Source of the DNA: Micropruina sp.
Lineage (GTDB): Bacteria > Actinomycetota > Actinomycetes > Propionibacteriales > Propionibacteriaceae
NCBI GenBank assembly: GCA_016711205.1
Contig: JADJTM010000002.1
Span: 1,364,001-1,428,000, forward strand
Direction of reading: 5' to 3'
Length of the DNA: 64,000 nucleotides
The position numbers and the translations under genes are program-made. A model generated the notes under the pieces. That model searched no databases and was not told the origin of the DNA. It worked only from the letters and a program-made list of their open reading frames with translations. Positions 46,608 to 55,219 of the stretch are shown one piece after another (the first letter of the stretch is position 1; the number at the start of each line of letters is the position of its first letter).

Positions 46608-47390
46608 ATGGCGCGCACTCCGATCATGGCCGGCAACTGGAAGATGAACCTCGACCACGTCGAGGCCACCGGGCTGGTCCAGAAACTCGCCTGGACGCTG
46701 GACGACCTCAAGTACGACCCGAGCAAGTCGCACGCGGCCGTGATCGTGCCGTTCACCGACATCCGCACCGTGCAGACCCTGGTCGAGGGCGACAAGCTGC
46801 CGCTCGCGTTCGGCGCCCAGGACGTGTCCGAGCACGCATCCGGCGCCTACACCGGCGAGGTGTCGGCCGCCATGCTGGCCAAGCTGAACGTCAGCTATGT
46901 GGTGGTCGGGCACTCCGAACGCCGCGACTACCACGGCGAGACCGACGAGTTGGTCAACTCCAAGGCCAAGGTGGTACTCGCCGCCGGCATGACCCCCATC
47001 GTCTGCGTCGGCGAGAAGCTCGACGTGCGCAAGGCGGGCGAGCAGGTGCCGTTCGTGCTGGCCCAGGTCGACAAGGTGCTGGCCGGGCTGAGCGCCGAAC
47101 AGGTCGGCTCGCTGGTGATCGCGTACGAACCGGTGTGGGCGATCGGCACCGGCGAGGTGGCCACCCCCGAGGACGCCCAAGAGGTGTGCGGCGCGATCCG
47201 GGTGCGGGTGGCCGAACTGGTCGGCGCGCAGGCCGCGGAGGCCGTCCGCATCCAGTACGGCGGCTCGGCCAAGGCCAGCAACATCGTCGAGTTGATGGCC
47301 CAGCCGGACGTCGACGGCGGCCTGGTCGGCGGCGCCAGCCTGGACCCTGCCGAGTTCGCCAAGATCGTCACCTTCTACCAGCGCGCCTGA
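46608..47390 (+). CDS. tpiA: Triosephosphate isomerase
   Basis: A 260-aa TIM barrel interconverting dihydroxyacetone phosphate and glyceraldehyde-3-phosphate. The N-terminal Lys site MAGNWKMNLDH, catalytic His in VVVGHSERRDYHGE, catalytic Glu in AYEPVWAIGTG and the phosphate loop YGGSAKASN are intact. ATG 46608 lies 1 nt after the pgk stop, with GAGGAAGG upstream. It is the last gene of the operon; a hairpin follows. Confidence 0.97.
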   Translation: MARTPIMAGNWKMNLDHVEATGLVQKLAWTLDDLKYDPSKSHAAVIVPFTDIRTVQTLVEGDKLPLAFGAQDVSEHASGAYTGEVSAAMLAKLNVSYVVVGHSERRDYHGETDELVNSKAKVVLAAGMTPIVCVGEKLDVRKAGEQVPFVLAQVDKVLAGLSAEQVGSLVIAYEPVWAIGTGEVATPEDAQEVCGAIRVRVAELVGAQAAEAVRIQYGGSAKASNIVELMAQPDVDGGLVGGASLDPAEFAKIVTFYQRA

Positions 47391-47393
47391 GCC

Positions 47394-47414
47394 GGTTCGG
47401 CCGCGGGCCGAATC
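47394..47414 (+). terminator. Hairpin after tpiA, candidate terminator
   Basis: A 9-bp stem (GGTTCGGCC / GGCCGAATC, one G-U pair) with a 3-nt loop begins 3 nt after the tpiA stop. The T-tract is weak. Confidence 0.5.
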
Positions 47415-47435
47415 GGTCGTTCAGTGCTGGTGAGT

Positions 47436-47441
47436 TAGGAT
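47436..47441 (+). promoter_or_regulatory. -10 element for leaderless secG transcript
   Basis: TAGGAT, then 7 nt, then GTG 47449, without a ribosome-binding site. Confidence 0.6.
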
Positions 47442-47448
47442 TCACCCT

Positions 47449-47727
47449 GTGATTGTTGTGCCCATGTTGACCTGGCCGATTCTGACTCTGTCGATCGTCC
47501 TGATCCTCACCAGCGTCGTGCTCGCCATGTTCGTGCTGCTGCACAAGGGCCGTGGCGGCGGCATGTCCGACCTCTTCGGTGGCGGCATGTCCACGTCCAT
47601 GGGCGGCTCGTCCGGTGCCGAGCGCACGCTGGACCGGCTCACGGTGATCATCGGGCTGGTCTGGCTCGCGGCCATCTTCGGCCTGCTGACGCTGTACCGG
47701 TTCTTTCCTGACTTCGGAACCCTCTGA
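47449..47727 (+). CDS. secG: Preprotein translocase subunit SecG
   Basis: A 92-aa membrane protein that assists SecYE in protein export. Two membrane segments (about residues 3-28 and 62-85) flank a loop with HKGRGGGMSDLFGGGMSTSM, the conserved SecG Gly-rich loop. Start GTG 47449 agrees with the promoter geometry. Position after tpiA is conserved in actinomycetes. Confidence 0.92.
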   Translation: MIVVPMLTWPILTLSIVLILTSVVLAMFVLLHKGRGGGMSDLFGGGMSTSMGGSSGAERTLDRLTVIIGLVWLAAIFGLLTLYRFFPDFGTL

Positions 47728-47778
47728 AGCCGACTGACTTTCCCGCCCACTTCCGGGCGATCTGACAAGGAGAAACAC

Positions 47779-48135
47779 GTGGTTGGTGGTAGCGCGATTC
47801 GGGGCAGCCGGGTCGGCGCCGGTCCGATGGGCGAAGCCGAGCGGGGCGATTCCGCTCCTAGGTTGTACGTTTCGTACTTTTGCTCGAACCGGCATGAAAC
47901 CCGTCCGGCCTTCGCCGCCGACGCCGTGGTCCCCGAAACCTGGGACTGCCCGCGCTGCGGACTGCCGGCCAACCTCGACTCCGAGAACCCGCCGCCGCCG
48001 CCCAAGATCCAGCCCTACAAGACCCACCTGGCCTACGTGAAAGAGCGTCGAAGCGACGCCGAGGCGGCCGCCATTCTGACCGAGGCACTGGAGGGACTGC
48101 GCGCCCGAAGGGCCGCCGGCGAAGTCATCTACTGA
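47779..48135 (+). CDS. rbpA: RNA polymerase-binding protein RbpA
   Basis: A 118-aa actinobacteria-specific transcription factor that binds RNA polymerase and the primary sigma factor and stabilises open promoter complexes. The N-terminal segment GGSAIRGSRVGAGPMGEAER contacts the sigma and core. A zinc-type core (YFCSNRHETRPAFAADA ... WDCPRCGLPANLD) and a C-terminal sigma-interaction helix (THLAYVKERRSDAEAAAILT) follow. GTG 47779 is preceded by AAGGAG. It is 51 bp after secG and converges on pgl through a long repeat array. Confidence 0.95.
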   Translation: MVGGSAIRGSRVGAGPMGEAERGDSAPRLYVSYFCSNRHETRPAFAADAVVPETWDCPRCGLPANLDSENPPPPPKIQPYKTHLAYVKERRSDAEAAAILTEALEGLRARRAAGEVIY

Positions 48136-48177
48136 CCTGACACCGCCGGTCGGGATTGTAGAGACCCCGGCGAAATT

Positions 48178-48810
48178 CGTCATACCGGCGAATGCCGGGA
48201 TCTCCTCTGCGCCTGCGTCATCCCGGCGGAATCCGTCATCCCGGCGAATGCCGGGATCTCCCCGCGCGTGGCTCGGTGGTCCGGGCGCGCCTGAGTCATC
48301 CCGGCGGAATCCCTCATCCCGGCGAATGCCGGGATCTGCCCGCCGGTTGCGTCCCTGTCGGGTCGGTTGTTCTGCTGGTCGAGCTTGTTGGGGCCCTGTG
48401 GCAGTGGGAGATCCCGGCATGCGCCGGGATGACGGGGAAGCGTGTTGATGGCGGGGGCCGGTGTCACGGGCGGATTTCGTCATCCCGGCGGATTTCGCCT
48501 GCCCGGCGGATGTCGGGATCTGCCCGCGTGTTGCGCCCCGGCCGGGTCGGTTGTCCTGCTGGTCGAGCTGGTTGAGGCCCTGTGGCAGTGGGAGATCCCG
48601 GCATTCGCCGGGATGACGGGGAAGCGTGTTGATGGCGGGGGCCGGTGTCGCCGGGCGGATGTCGTCATCCGGCCGATTTCGTCATCCCGGCGGATGCCGG
48701 GATCTCCCCGCGTGTTGCGCCCCGGCCGGGTCGGTTGTCCTGCTGGTCGAGCTGGTTGAGACCCTGTGGCGGTCGGAGATCCCGGCATTCGCCGGGATGA
48801 CGGGGGCTGC
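48178..48810. repeat. REP-like array with 184-bp tandem unit, rbpA/pgl junction
   Basis: Occupies most of the 715-bp gap between two convergent genes. Single elements at about 48178-48330 lead into a 184-bp unit, anchored by GGTCGGTTGT at 48361, 48545 and 48729. Each unit holds a forward and an inverted element separated by about 90 bp containing CTGCTGGTCGAGCTGGTTGA. The copies are highly similar. Residual elements run to about 48835. Open frames across it translate as repeated SSRRMPGS or IPAFAGMT strings and are not genes. Confidence 0.85.
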
Positions 48811-48850
48811 CGGGATGACGAGGCCGGCCGGGATGACGGGGGCCCGCCGG

Positions 48851-49582
48851 CTACCAGGTGCACTCGAACCAGGGCAGGTCGTGGCCCGCGTCACGGTCGA
48901 TGAACCACTTGGTGGCTTTGCGGCCGCGCACGATTCCTGCGGGAGTGTCGGAGGAACCGGTCAAGGCCTCGGCCACCGCGGCCGCCTTGTCGTCGCCGTT
49001 GGCCAGAAACCACACCTCGTGCGAGCGCTCGAGCGCCGCGATGGTGAGCGAGATGCGATCGCCCTCGCCCTTGGGTGACTCGGACAGCCCGATCACGGTC
49101 TGGGTCTGCAGGTCGAACGACGGGTGGCCCGGAAAGATGCCTGCGACGTGGCCCTCGGGGCCGATGCTCAGCAGGCAGATGTCGAAGACCACATCGCCCA
49201 GTTCCTTGGCGTAGGTCGCTGCGGCGGCATCGGCGTCGGCCACACCGTCCGCGGCCGGCATCGGATGCGTGCGGGCGGGGTCGAGCTGGAACTTGCCGGC
49301 CAGCTTGGCCAGCGCGGGTCCCGCATGCCGGGCCGGATCGTCGGTCGAGGTGAACCGTTCGTCCGTCCACCACAACTCCATGCGCCCCGGATCGGCGCCG
49401 GCCGCTTCGAGCCGGCTGGCGAAGCTGTCGTACAGGCGTTGCGCGATGCGTCCGCCGGTCAGGCACAGGTGGACGATGCGCTCGGGGTCGCTCTGGTAGC
49501 CGGCGATCTGGGTCGCCAGCATGCCCGCGGCACGTTCGACCAGTTCGTCGGGATCGGCGAATCGCAACACCTGATCGTTCAC
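48851..49582 (-). CDS. pgl: 6-phosphogluconolactonase
   Basis: A 243-aa enzyme hydrolysing 6-phosphogluconolactone in the oxidative pentose phosphate pathway. LCLTGGRIAQRLYDSFASRL, WWTDERFTSTDD and the active-site loop SIGPEGHVAGIFPGHPSF are family hallmarks (DGH in many relatives is EGH here). GTG 49582 overlaps the opcA stop (GTGA). It is the last gene of the zwf-opcA-pgl operon. Confidence 0.94.
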   Translation of the reverse strand: MNDQVLRFADPDELVERAAGMLATQIAGYQSDPERIVHLCLTGGRIAQRLYDSFASRLEAAGADPGRMELWWTDERFTSTDDPARHAGPALAKLAGKFQLDPARTHPMPAADGVADADAAAATYAKELGDVVFDICLLSIGPEGHVAGIFPGHPSFDLQTQTVIGLSESPKGEGDRISLTIAALERSHEVWFLANGDDKAAAVAEALTGSSDTPAGIVRGRKATKWFIDRDAGHDLPWFECTW

Positions 49583-50508
49583 GATGCGGCCTTTGCGACG
49601 TCCCGCCGTTCGCAGCCCTTCACCAGGGTCGTCATCGCGGAGGCGAAGATGTCGTCGACGTCCAGCCGGCGCAGTTCCTCGGTGATCAGTGCGTTGATGT
49701 CGCGGCGGCGCAACGCCACCCGGCGGGCGGTCAGCCCCGGTGCCGAGAAGGTGGCCATCTTGCCGTCCTCGCGGGCGACCGTGATGTCGCCACGGGTGGT
49801 GCTCAGCGTGACGTTCGTGATGCCGATGCCCCGGCCGGCCTCGGATCGCGTCACCGGCAGGCCGAGACGGTCTTCCAGCCAGGCGGCCAGCAGCATGCTG
49901 CCGGCGTTGTCGGGAGCCCCTTCGACGTGCGCGCCGGTGATCTTGGCGGGGTACGAATCGACCGAGGAGGCCAGCAGGGCGCGCCAGGACGTCAGCCGCG
50001 TCCAGGTCAGGTCGGTGTCGCCGGGGGAGTAGTTGCGGGCCCGCCGTTCGATCGCCACCAGCGGACGCGATGAGCCCATGGCGTCGGTGATGCGCCGGAT
50101 GGCGAGCTTGCCCAGCGGATCCTGCGCCGGCTTGTCGGGTGCAGCGGCCGGCCACCAGGCCACCACCGGCGAATCGGGCAGCAGCAGCGGGAGCACCACC
50201 GAGTCGCGGTGCTCGGCGAGCTCACCGTGGAAGCGCAGCGAGATGATCTCGCCCGGCACCTCTTCGCCCAGCCGGATCTCGGCGTCCACCCGATCCGCCT
50301 TCGCCTGCCCGTTGGTGACCAGAATGATCCGGGACGGGTGTTCGCGGCCGGCGTCGCGGCACGCCTCGAGCGCCTTCTCGTAGTGCCGCAGATCGGCGAT
50401 CACGATCATGGTGAACACCATGGACGAGGCCACGCCGATGTTGTGCCGGGCCTTCACCAGCTGCATGTGAATACCGGTGGCGGTGGTGTCGGGAATGGTG
50501 ATGATCAT
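49579..50508 (-). CDS. opcA: Glucose-6-phosphate dehydrogenase assembly protein OpcA
   Basis: A 309-aa protein needed for assembly and redox control of glucose-6-phosphate dehydrogenase. VLPLLLPDSPVVAWWPAAAP and RNYSPGDTDLTWTRLTSWRA are typical of actinobacterial OpcA. ATG 50508 has AGGAGG upstream. It lies between zwf (63 bp gap) and pgl (4-bp overlap), as in mycobacteria and corynebacteria. Confidence 0.93.
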   Translation of the reverse strand: MIITIPDTTATGIHMQLVKARHNIGVASSMVFTMIVIADLRHYEKALEACRDAGREHPSRIILVTNGQAKADRVDAEIRLGEEVPGEIISLRFHGELAEHRDSVVLPLLLPDSPVVAWWPAAAPDKPAQDPLGKLAIRRITDAMGSSRPLVAIERRARNYSPGDTDLTWTRLTSWRALLASSVDSYPAKITGAHVEGAPDNAGSMLLAAWLEDRLGLPVTRSEAGRGIGITNVTLSTTRGDITVAREDGKMATFSAPGLTARRVALRRRDINALITEELRRLDVDDIFASAMTTLVKGCERRDVAKAAS

Positions 50509-50571
50509 CGCAACCTCCTGGTGGTGCCCGCTGGGTGGGCCGCTGAGCGAGTAATCATGAGAAAGACCCTG

Positions 50572-52113
50572 CTAGGGCCGGCGCCAGACGAAGCCGTCGC
50601 GGGCCAGCATGGTGATACCGCTGGACGGGCCCCACGACCCGGAGGCGTAGCCCTCCGGCTGCGTGTTCTGCTCGGACCAGAAGTCGAGGATCGGGTCGAG
50701 GATCTTCCACGACAACTCGACTTCTTCGTGCTGCGGGAACAGCGGCGGGTCGCCCAGCAGCACGTCGAGAATCAGCCGTTCGTAGGCCTCGGGGCTGGAT
50801 TCGGCGAACGAGGTGCCGTAGGCGAAATCCATGGTGACGTCGCGGATCTCCATCAGTGTCGCGGGCACCTTGGCGCCGAACCGCAGCGTGATGCCCTCGT
50901 CCGGCTGGATGCGCAGCACCAGCGCGTTGCTGCCCAGCGCCTCGGTGTCGGTGTGGCTGAACGGCAGGTGCGGGGCCCGGCGCAGGTTGAGCGCGATCTC
51001 GGTGACCCGGCGCGGCATCCGTTTGGCCGAGCGCAGATAGAACGGCACCCCGGCCCACCGCCGGTTGTCGATGTCGACCCGGATCGCGGCGTAGGTCTCG
51101 GTCTGCGAGCTGGGGTCGATGCCGTCCTCGTCGAGATACCCGAGCACCTGCTTGCCACCCGCCCAGCCCGCGAGGTACTGGCCGCGGGCGGTGTGCGCCG
51201 CGATGTCCTTGGGGGCGTTCGCGGCCGCCAGCACCTTGCGCTTCTCGGCCCGCAACTGGTCGGCCTCGAACGAGGTGGGCTCTTCCATGGCGGTCAGCGC
51301 CAGCAGCTGCAGCAGATGGTTCTGGATCACGTCGCGCGCCGCCCCGACACCGTCGTAGTACCCGGCCCGGCCGCCGATGCCGATGTCTTCGGCCATGGTG
51401 ATCTGCACGTGATCGACGTAGTTGCGGTTCCAGATCGGTTCGAACAGCTCGTTGGCGAAGCGCAGCGCCAGCAGATTCTGCACGGTCTCTTTGCCGAGGT
51501 AGTGGTCGATGCGGAACACCGACTGGGAGTGGAACACCGACGACACCCGGCGCTCCAACTCTTCGGCGCTGGCCAGATCGTGACCGAACGGCTTCTCGAT
51601 CACCACCCGGCTCCACGAGCCCTTCTGGTTGCGCTTGGCCAGGCCGTGCTTTTTCAGCATCGAGATCACCTGGTCGAACGCCTTCGGCGGGATCGACAGG
51701 TAGAAGGCGTGGTTGCCGCCGGTGCCCTGCACCTCGTCCAGTTCGTTCAGGGTCTGCTTGAGGGTCTGGAAGGACTCGTCGCTGTCGAAGGTGCCCGGCA
51801 CGAACCGGATGCCCTCCAGCAACTGCTTCCAGACCTCTTCGCGAAACGGCGTGCGGGCCCGCTCCTTCACCGAGTCGTGGACGATCTTGGCGAAGTCCTG
51901 GTTCTCCCACTCCCGCCGGGCGAACCCGATCAGGCCGAAACCGGGCGGCAGCAGACCCCGGTTGGCCAGGTCGTAGATGGCCGGCATCAGCTTCTTGCGG
52001 GCCAGGTCGCCGGTGACCCCGAACAGCACCAGCGCGCACGGACCGGCGACCCGGGGCAACCGGCGATCCTGCGGGTCGCGCAGCGGGTTGACGAACTGCT
52101 TGCTCGGGGTCAC
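50572..52113 (-). CDS. zwf: Glucose-6-phosphate 1-dehydrogenase
   Basis: A 513-aa NADP enzyme for the first step of the oxidative pentose phosphate pathway. LVLFGVTGDLARKKLMPAIY is the coenzyme site, RIDHYLGKETVQN the substrate site, and VVIEKPFGHDLASAEEL is also conserved. GTG 52113 is the first in-frame start after the tal stop, 19 bp downstream of it, with no strong ribosome-binding site, so coupling to tal translation is plausible. Codons further upstream would overlap tal. Confidence 0.95.
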   Translation of the reverse strand: MTPSKQFVNPLRDPQDRRLPRVAGPCALVLFGVTGDLARKKLMPAIYDLANRGLLPPGFGLIGFARREWENQDFAKIVHDSVKERARTPFREEVWKQLLEGIRFVPGTFDSDESFQTLKQTLNELDEVQGTGGNHAFYLSIPPKAFDQVISMLKKHGLAKRNQKGSWSRVVIEKPFGHDLASAEELERRVSSVFHSQSVFRIDHYLGKETVQNLLALRFANELFEPIWNRNYVDHVQITMAEDIGIGGRAGYYDGVGAARDVIQNHLLQLLALTAMEEPTSFEADQLRAEKRKVLAAANAPKDIAAHTARGQYLAGWAGGKQVLGYLDEDGIDPSSQTETYAAIRVDIDNRRWAGVPFYLRSAKRMPRRVTEIALNLRRAPHLPFSHTDTEALGSNALVLRIQPDEGITLRFGAKVPATLMEIRDVTMDFAYGTSFAESSPEAYERLILDVLLGDPPLFPQHEEVELSWKILDPILDFWSEQNTQPEGYASGSWGPSSGITMLARDGFVWRRP

Positions 52114-52132
52114 CCGGCCATCGTTGCGTGGA

Positions 52133-53225
52133 TCACGTGATGGAGGCAATTGCCTTCTCGACCGAGGCGATCAGTTCGTGCCACGAGACGATGAACTTCT
52201 GCACGCCCTCGTCCTCGAGCACCCGGAACACCTCGGGCAGGTCGACGCCGGCCGCAGCGACCTCGTCCAGCACGGCCCGGCCCTCAGCCGCCTTGCCTAC
52301 GATCGACTCACCGAGTTCGCCGTGGTCGGCGAAAGCGTCCATGGTCTTCTCGGGCATGGTGTTCACCACGCCGTCGGCGATCAGATTGGTGACGTAGAGG
52401 GTGTCGGGCAGGTTGGGATCCTTGGTTCCGGTCGAGGCCCACAGCGGACGCTGCACGTTGGCGCCCTTGGCGGCCAGGGACTTGAACCGGTCGGACTCGA
52501 AGACCTCTTCATAGGCGCCGTAGGCGACCAGCGCGTTAGCGATCGCCGCCTTCGACTTCAGATCATCACGACCCAACGCGCCGAGCCGCTTGTCGATCTC
52601 GGAGTCGACCCGGGACACGAAGAACGACGCCACCGAGTGGATCGTGGAGAGGTTCTTGCCGGCTGCGTCGGCAGCCTCGAGGCCGGACAGGTAGGCGTCC
52701 ATCACCTCGCGGTAGCGCTCTTCGGAGAAGATCAGCGTGACGTTGACCGAGATGCCGGCGGCGATGGTGGCTTGAATGGCGGGCAGGCCGGGCTTGGTGG
52801 CCGGAATCTTGATCAGCACGTTCTCGCGGCCGACCAGATCGTGCAGTTCGGCGGCCTGCGCGATGGTCTCGTCGGTGTCGTTGGCCAGCGTCGGTGCGAC
52901 CTCGATGCTGACCCGGCCGTCGTAGCCGCCCGAGGCGCTGTACACCTGCGCGAACAGGTCGCAGGCGTTGCGCACATCGGTCGAGGCACAGTTGCTTGAT
53001 CGCGTGGTCGACGTCGATGTCATCGCCCAACGACTTCAACTGCTCGGCGTAGTCGGCGCCGTTGGTCAGCGCGGCCGCGAAGATGGTCGGGTTCGTGGTC
53101 ACACCCGATACCGAGTCCTCGGCGATCTTGCCGGCCAGGTTGCCGCTGGTGATGCGGGCGCGCGACAGGTCGTCCAGCCAGATGGATACTCCGGAGTCAG
53201 CCAAAACCCTCAAACGATCGTTCAT
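52133..53225 (-). pseudogene. tal: Transaldolase, interrupted by a 1-nt frameshift
   Basis: Transaldolase moves dihydroxyacetone units in the non-oxidative pentose phosphate pathway. From ATG 53225 the frame reads normal transaldolase sequence (GVSIWLDDLSRARITSGNLA, VSGVTTNPTIFAAAL) to DHAIKQL. The homology then continues in another frame from ASTDVRNACDLFAQVYSASG. Removing one base (plus-strand A at about 52988) restores a 363-aa protein with catalytic Lys in NVLIKIPATKPGLPAI. As written, the product of the first frame would stop after about 219 residues without the active site. It could be a true mutation or a base-calling error. tkt, normally next to tal, is absent here. Confidence 0.88.
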
Positions 53226-53317
53226 TTCTCGATCCACTCCTCGCGATGCGGTGTACGGCGTGCCACGAACTCTAGTGGCGCGCCGCTCGAATGGCGTACC
53301 GTTTGGCGACCCAGCGA

Positions 53318-53350
53318 CCCGGTGAGGGACGTGGATGAGGCCTCACCGGG
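53318..53350. promoter_or_regulatory. Inverted repeat between divergent tal and ctaB
   Basis: Perfect 10-bp arms CCCGGTGAGG (53318-53327) and CCTCACCGGG (53341-53350) around 13 nt. It lies between the two divergent starts, just upstream of TAGACT (53383-53388), a likely ctaB -10. It may be an operator for either gene, or a leftover terminator hairpin. Confidence 0.45.
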
Positions 53351-53423
53351 TGCGGGTCGTGTGCCGCAAGCAGGTCTCGGGCTAGACTGCTCGCGATCCG
53401 GGCGACGGCGAAAGAGGGTGAAC

Positions 53424-54338
53424 GTGCACCAGGCGGTTTCGACGGTTGACGCCGAGCCTTCGGGGTCGCTCAGCGCGTACGTGGCGCTGACCAAGCCGCG
53501 CATCATCGAGTTGCTGCTGGTCACCACCGTGCCCGCCATGTTCCTCGCCGCGGGCGGTGTGCCGCAGTGGCAGTTGGTGATCTGGACGCTGCTGGGGGGC
53601 ACCTTGGCGGCCGGATCGGCCAACGTGTTCAACTCCGTGCTCGATGCCGACATCGACAGCCACATGCGCCGCACCCGACGCCGTCCGATGGTGCAGCAGC
53701 GCGTGCCGGCCGGCCGTGCGTACGTGTTCGGCGCCGTGCTCGGCGTGCTCGCCGCGGTGATTCTGGGCTTTGGCGCCAACTGGCTCTCGGCGTCGCTGGC
53801 CATGACCGCGAACGCCTACTACGTGTTCGTCTACACCATGGGGCTGAAGCGGCGCACCTCTCAGAACATCGTCTGGGGCGGCATCGCGGGCTGCTTTCCG
53901 CCCCTGATCGGCTGGACGGCCGTCACCGGCGGCATCGCGTGGACGCCGCTTGTGCTGTTCGCCATCGTGTTCTTCTGGACGCCGCCGCACACCTGGGCGC
54001 TGGCGTTTCGCTACAAAGAGGACTACAAGCAGGCGCACGTGCCGATGCTGCCCGTGGTGATGGAGCCGCCGGCGGTGGCGTGGCGCATCGTGATCTACAC
54101 CGTGATCACCGTCGCGGTCAGCCTGGTGTTGTGGCCGGTGGCGCGTACCGGCTGGCTCTACCCGGCGGTGGCGCTGCTGTCAGGTGCGGTGATGATCGTC
54201 GAGTCGGTGCAGCTGCTGCGGCGGGCCCGGGCCGGGTTGACCGAGGCGGCGCTCAAGCCGATGCGGCTGTTCCACCTGAGCAACAGCTATCTGGCTGTGG
54301 TGTTTCTGGCCGCGGCGGTCGACCCGCTGGTGTTCTGA
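53424..54338 (+). CDS. ctaB: Protoheme IX farnesyltransferase (heme O synthase)
   Basis: A 304-aa UbiA-family prenyltransferase that converts heme B to heme O for cytochrome oxidase. The prenyl-diphosphate motif NVFNSVLDADIDSHMRRTRR supplies the Asp residues, and FFWTPPHTWALAFRYKEDYK is also diagnostic. About nine membrane helices are predicted. Start GTG 53424 or 53418; AAAGAGG lies upstream. Its 3' end overlaps the convergent ctaA by 52 bp. Confidence 0.94.
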   Translation: MHQAVSTVDAEPSGSLSAYVALTKPRIIELLLVTTVPAMFLAAGGVPQWQLVIWTLLGGTLAAGSANVFNSVLDADIDSHMRRTRRRPMVQQRVPAGRAYVFGAVLGVLAAVILGFGANWLSASLAMTANAYYVFVYTMGLKRRTSQNIVWGGIAGCFPPLIGWTAVTGGIAWTPLVLFAIVFFWTPPHTWALAFRYKEDYKQAHVPMLPVVMEPPAVAWRIVIYTVITVAVSLVLWPVARTGWLYPAVALLSGAVMIVESVQLLRRARAGLTEAALKPMRLFHLSNSYLAVVFLAAAVDPLVF

Positions 54339-55219
54339 GCCTGCACCCCACCGCCGGGGCGACGGACGCTGAACCACAACTGCGCGACCGTCACCGTGTA
54401 GAGGGTGGTGCCGATCATGTGCGCCAGCACGAGCGCCTCGGGCAGATGCAGCAGGTACTGGGTGTAGCCGATCGCGCCCTGCACCGCGGCCACCCCCAGC
54501 ACCGTCAGTGCCGCGCGGCGCAGCGTCGGCAGTTCACGGGCGACCACCGCAAGCACCACGGTGGCCGCCACGCTCGCCCACATCGAGAGTGAGTGCAGCC
54601 GGGCCACGTCGGCCATGTTGAACCCGTTGCGGGTGACCGCCCCGTCGCCGGCGTGCGGACCGGAGCCGCTGGTCACGGTGCCGAGGTACATCATCACCAT
54701 GGACGCCCAGAACACCACCTGAGTGAGCAGCCAGGGTAGCTGCGGCACCGGCGCCGCGACCCGGCCGAGGACGTCGTGAACGATCCGCGCGCAGACCACG
54801 ATCAGACCGACCGACAGCACCATGTGCAGCCCGACCACCCACGGGTTGAGCTGGGCGAGCACCGACAGCCCGCCGACCACGGCCTGGGCGATGATGCCGA
54901 GTCCCACGGCGAAGGCGAGCCGGCGGACCAGCGGAGCCTGCCGACCCTCCCGGACGGCCCTGCGAGCCGACAGGTAGGTGCCGAGGGCGATGATGATCAG
55001 CACGAAGGTGAGCAGCCGGTTGCCGAACTCGATGAAGGCGTGGAAGGGCGCCTCGGGGTGCGGCACGAACGAGCCGGGGTCGCACTGCGGCCACGTCGAG
55101 CAGCCCAGCCCCGACCCGGTCAACCGCACCAGTGCGCCCGTCCAGACGATCACCATGTTGGCGATCAGATTGGCCAGCGACCAGCGACGCAGCGCCCGGG
55201 GGCCGTTCAGGATGTCCAT
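54287..55219 (-). CDS. ctaA: Heme A synthase
   Basis: A 310-aa membrane oxidoreductase converting heme O to heme A. Eight helices are predicted. The Cys pair in GSGLGCSTWPQCDPGSFVP and conserved His residues in HAFIEFGNRLLTF, GLHMVLSVG, ARLHSLSMW and LAHMIGTTLY form the heme sites. ATG 55219 lies 13 bp inside the 3' end of the ABC permease gene, with GAAGG upstream. Convergent overlap with ctaB adds 17 extra C-terminal residues (STAAARNTTAR end). Confidence 0.93.
   Translation of the reverse strand: MDILNGPRALRRWSLANLIANMVIVWTGALVRLTGSGLGCSTWPQCDPGSFVPHPEAPFHAFIEFGNRLLTFVLIIIALGTYLSARRAVREGRQAPLVRRLAFAVGLGIIAQAVVGGLSVLAQLNPWVVGLHMVLSVGLIVVCARIVHDVLGRVAAPVPQLPWLLTQVVFWASMVMMYLGTVTSGSGPHAGDGAVTRNGFNMADVARLHSLSMWASVAATVVLAVVARELPTLRRAALTVLGVAAVQGAIGYTQYLLHLPEALVLAHMIGTTLYTVTVAQLWFSVRRPGGGVQAQNTSGSTAAARNTTAR

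Noticed and set aside
48178..48835. Apparent proteins with repeated SSRRMPGS, IPAFAGMT or VIPANAGIS strings in the repeat arrays
   Set aside because: They are translations of the REP-like palindromes in several frames, without ribosome-binding sites or other domains; similar spurious peptides arise wherever this repeat type occurs.
52980..53000. Programmed ribosomal frameshift in tal
   Set aside because: No recognisable slippery site, upstream Shine-Dalgarno-like stimulator or downstream structure, and tal is not known for recoding; a mutation or sequencing error is simpler.
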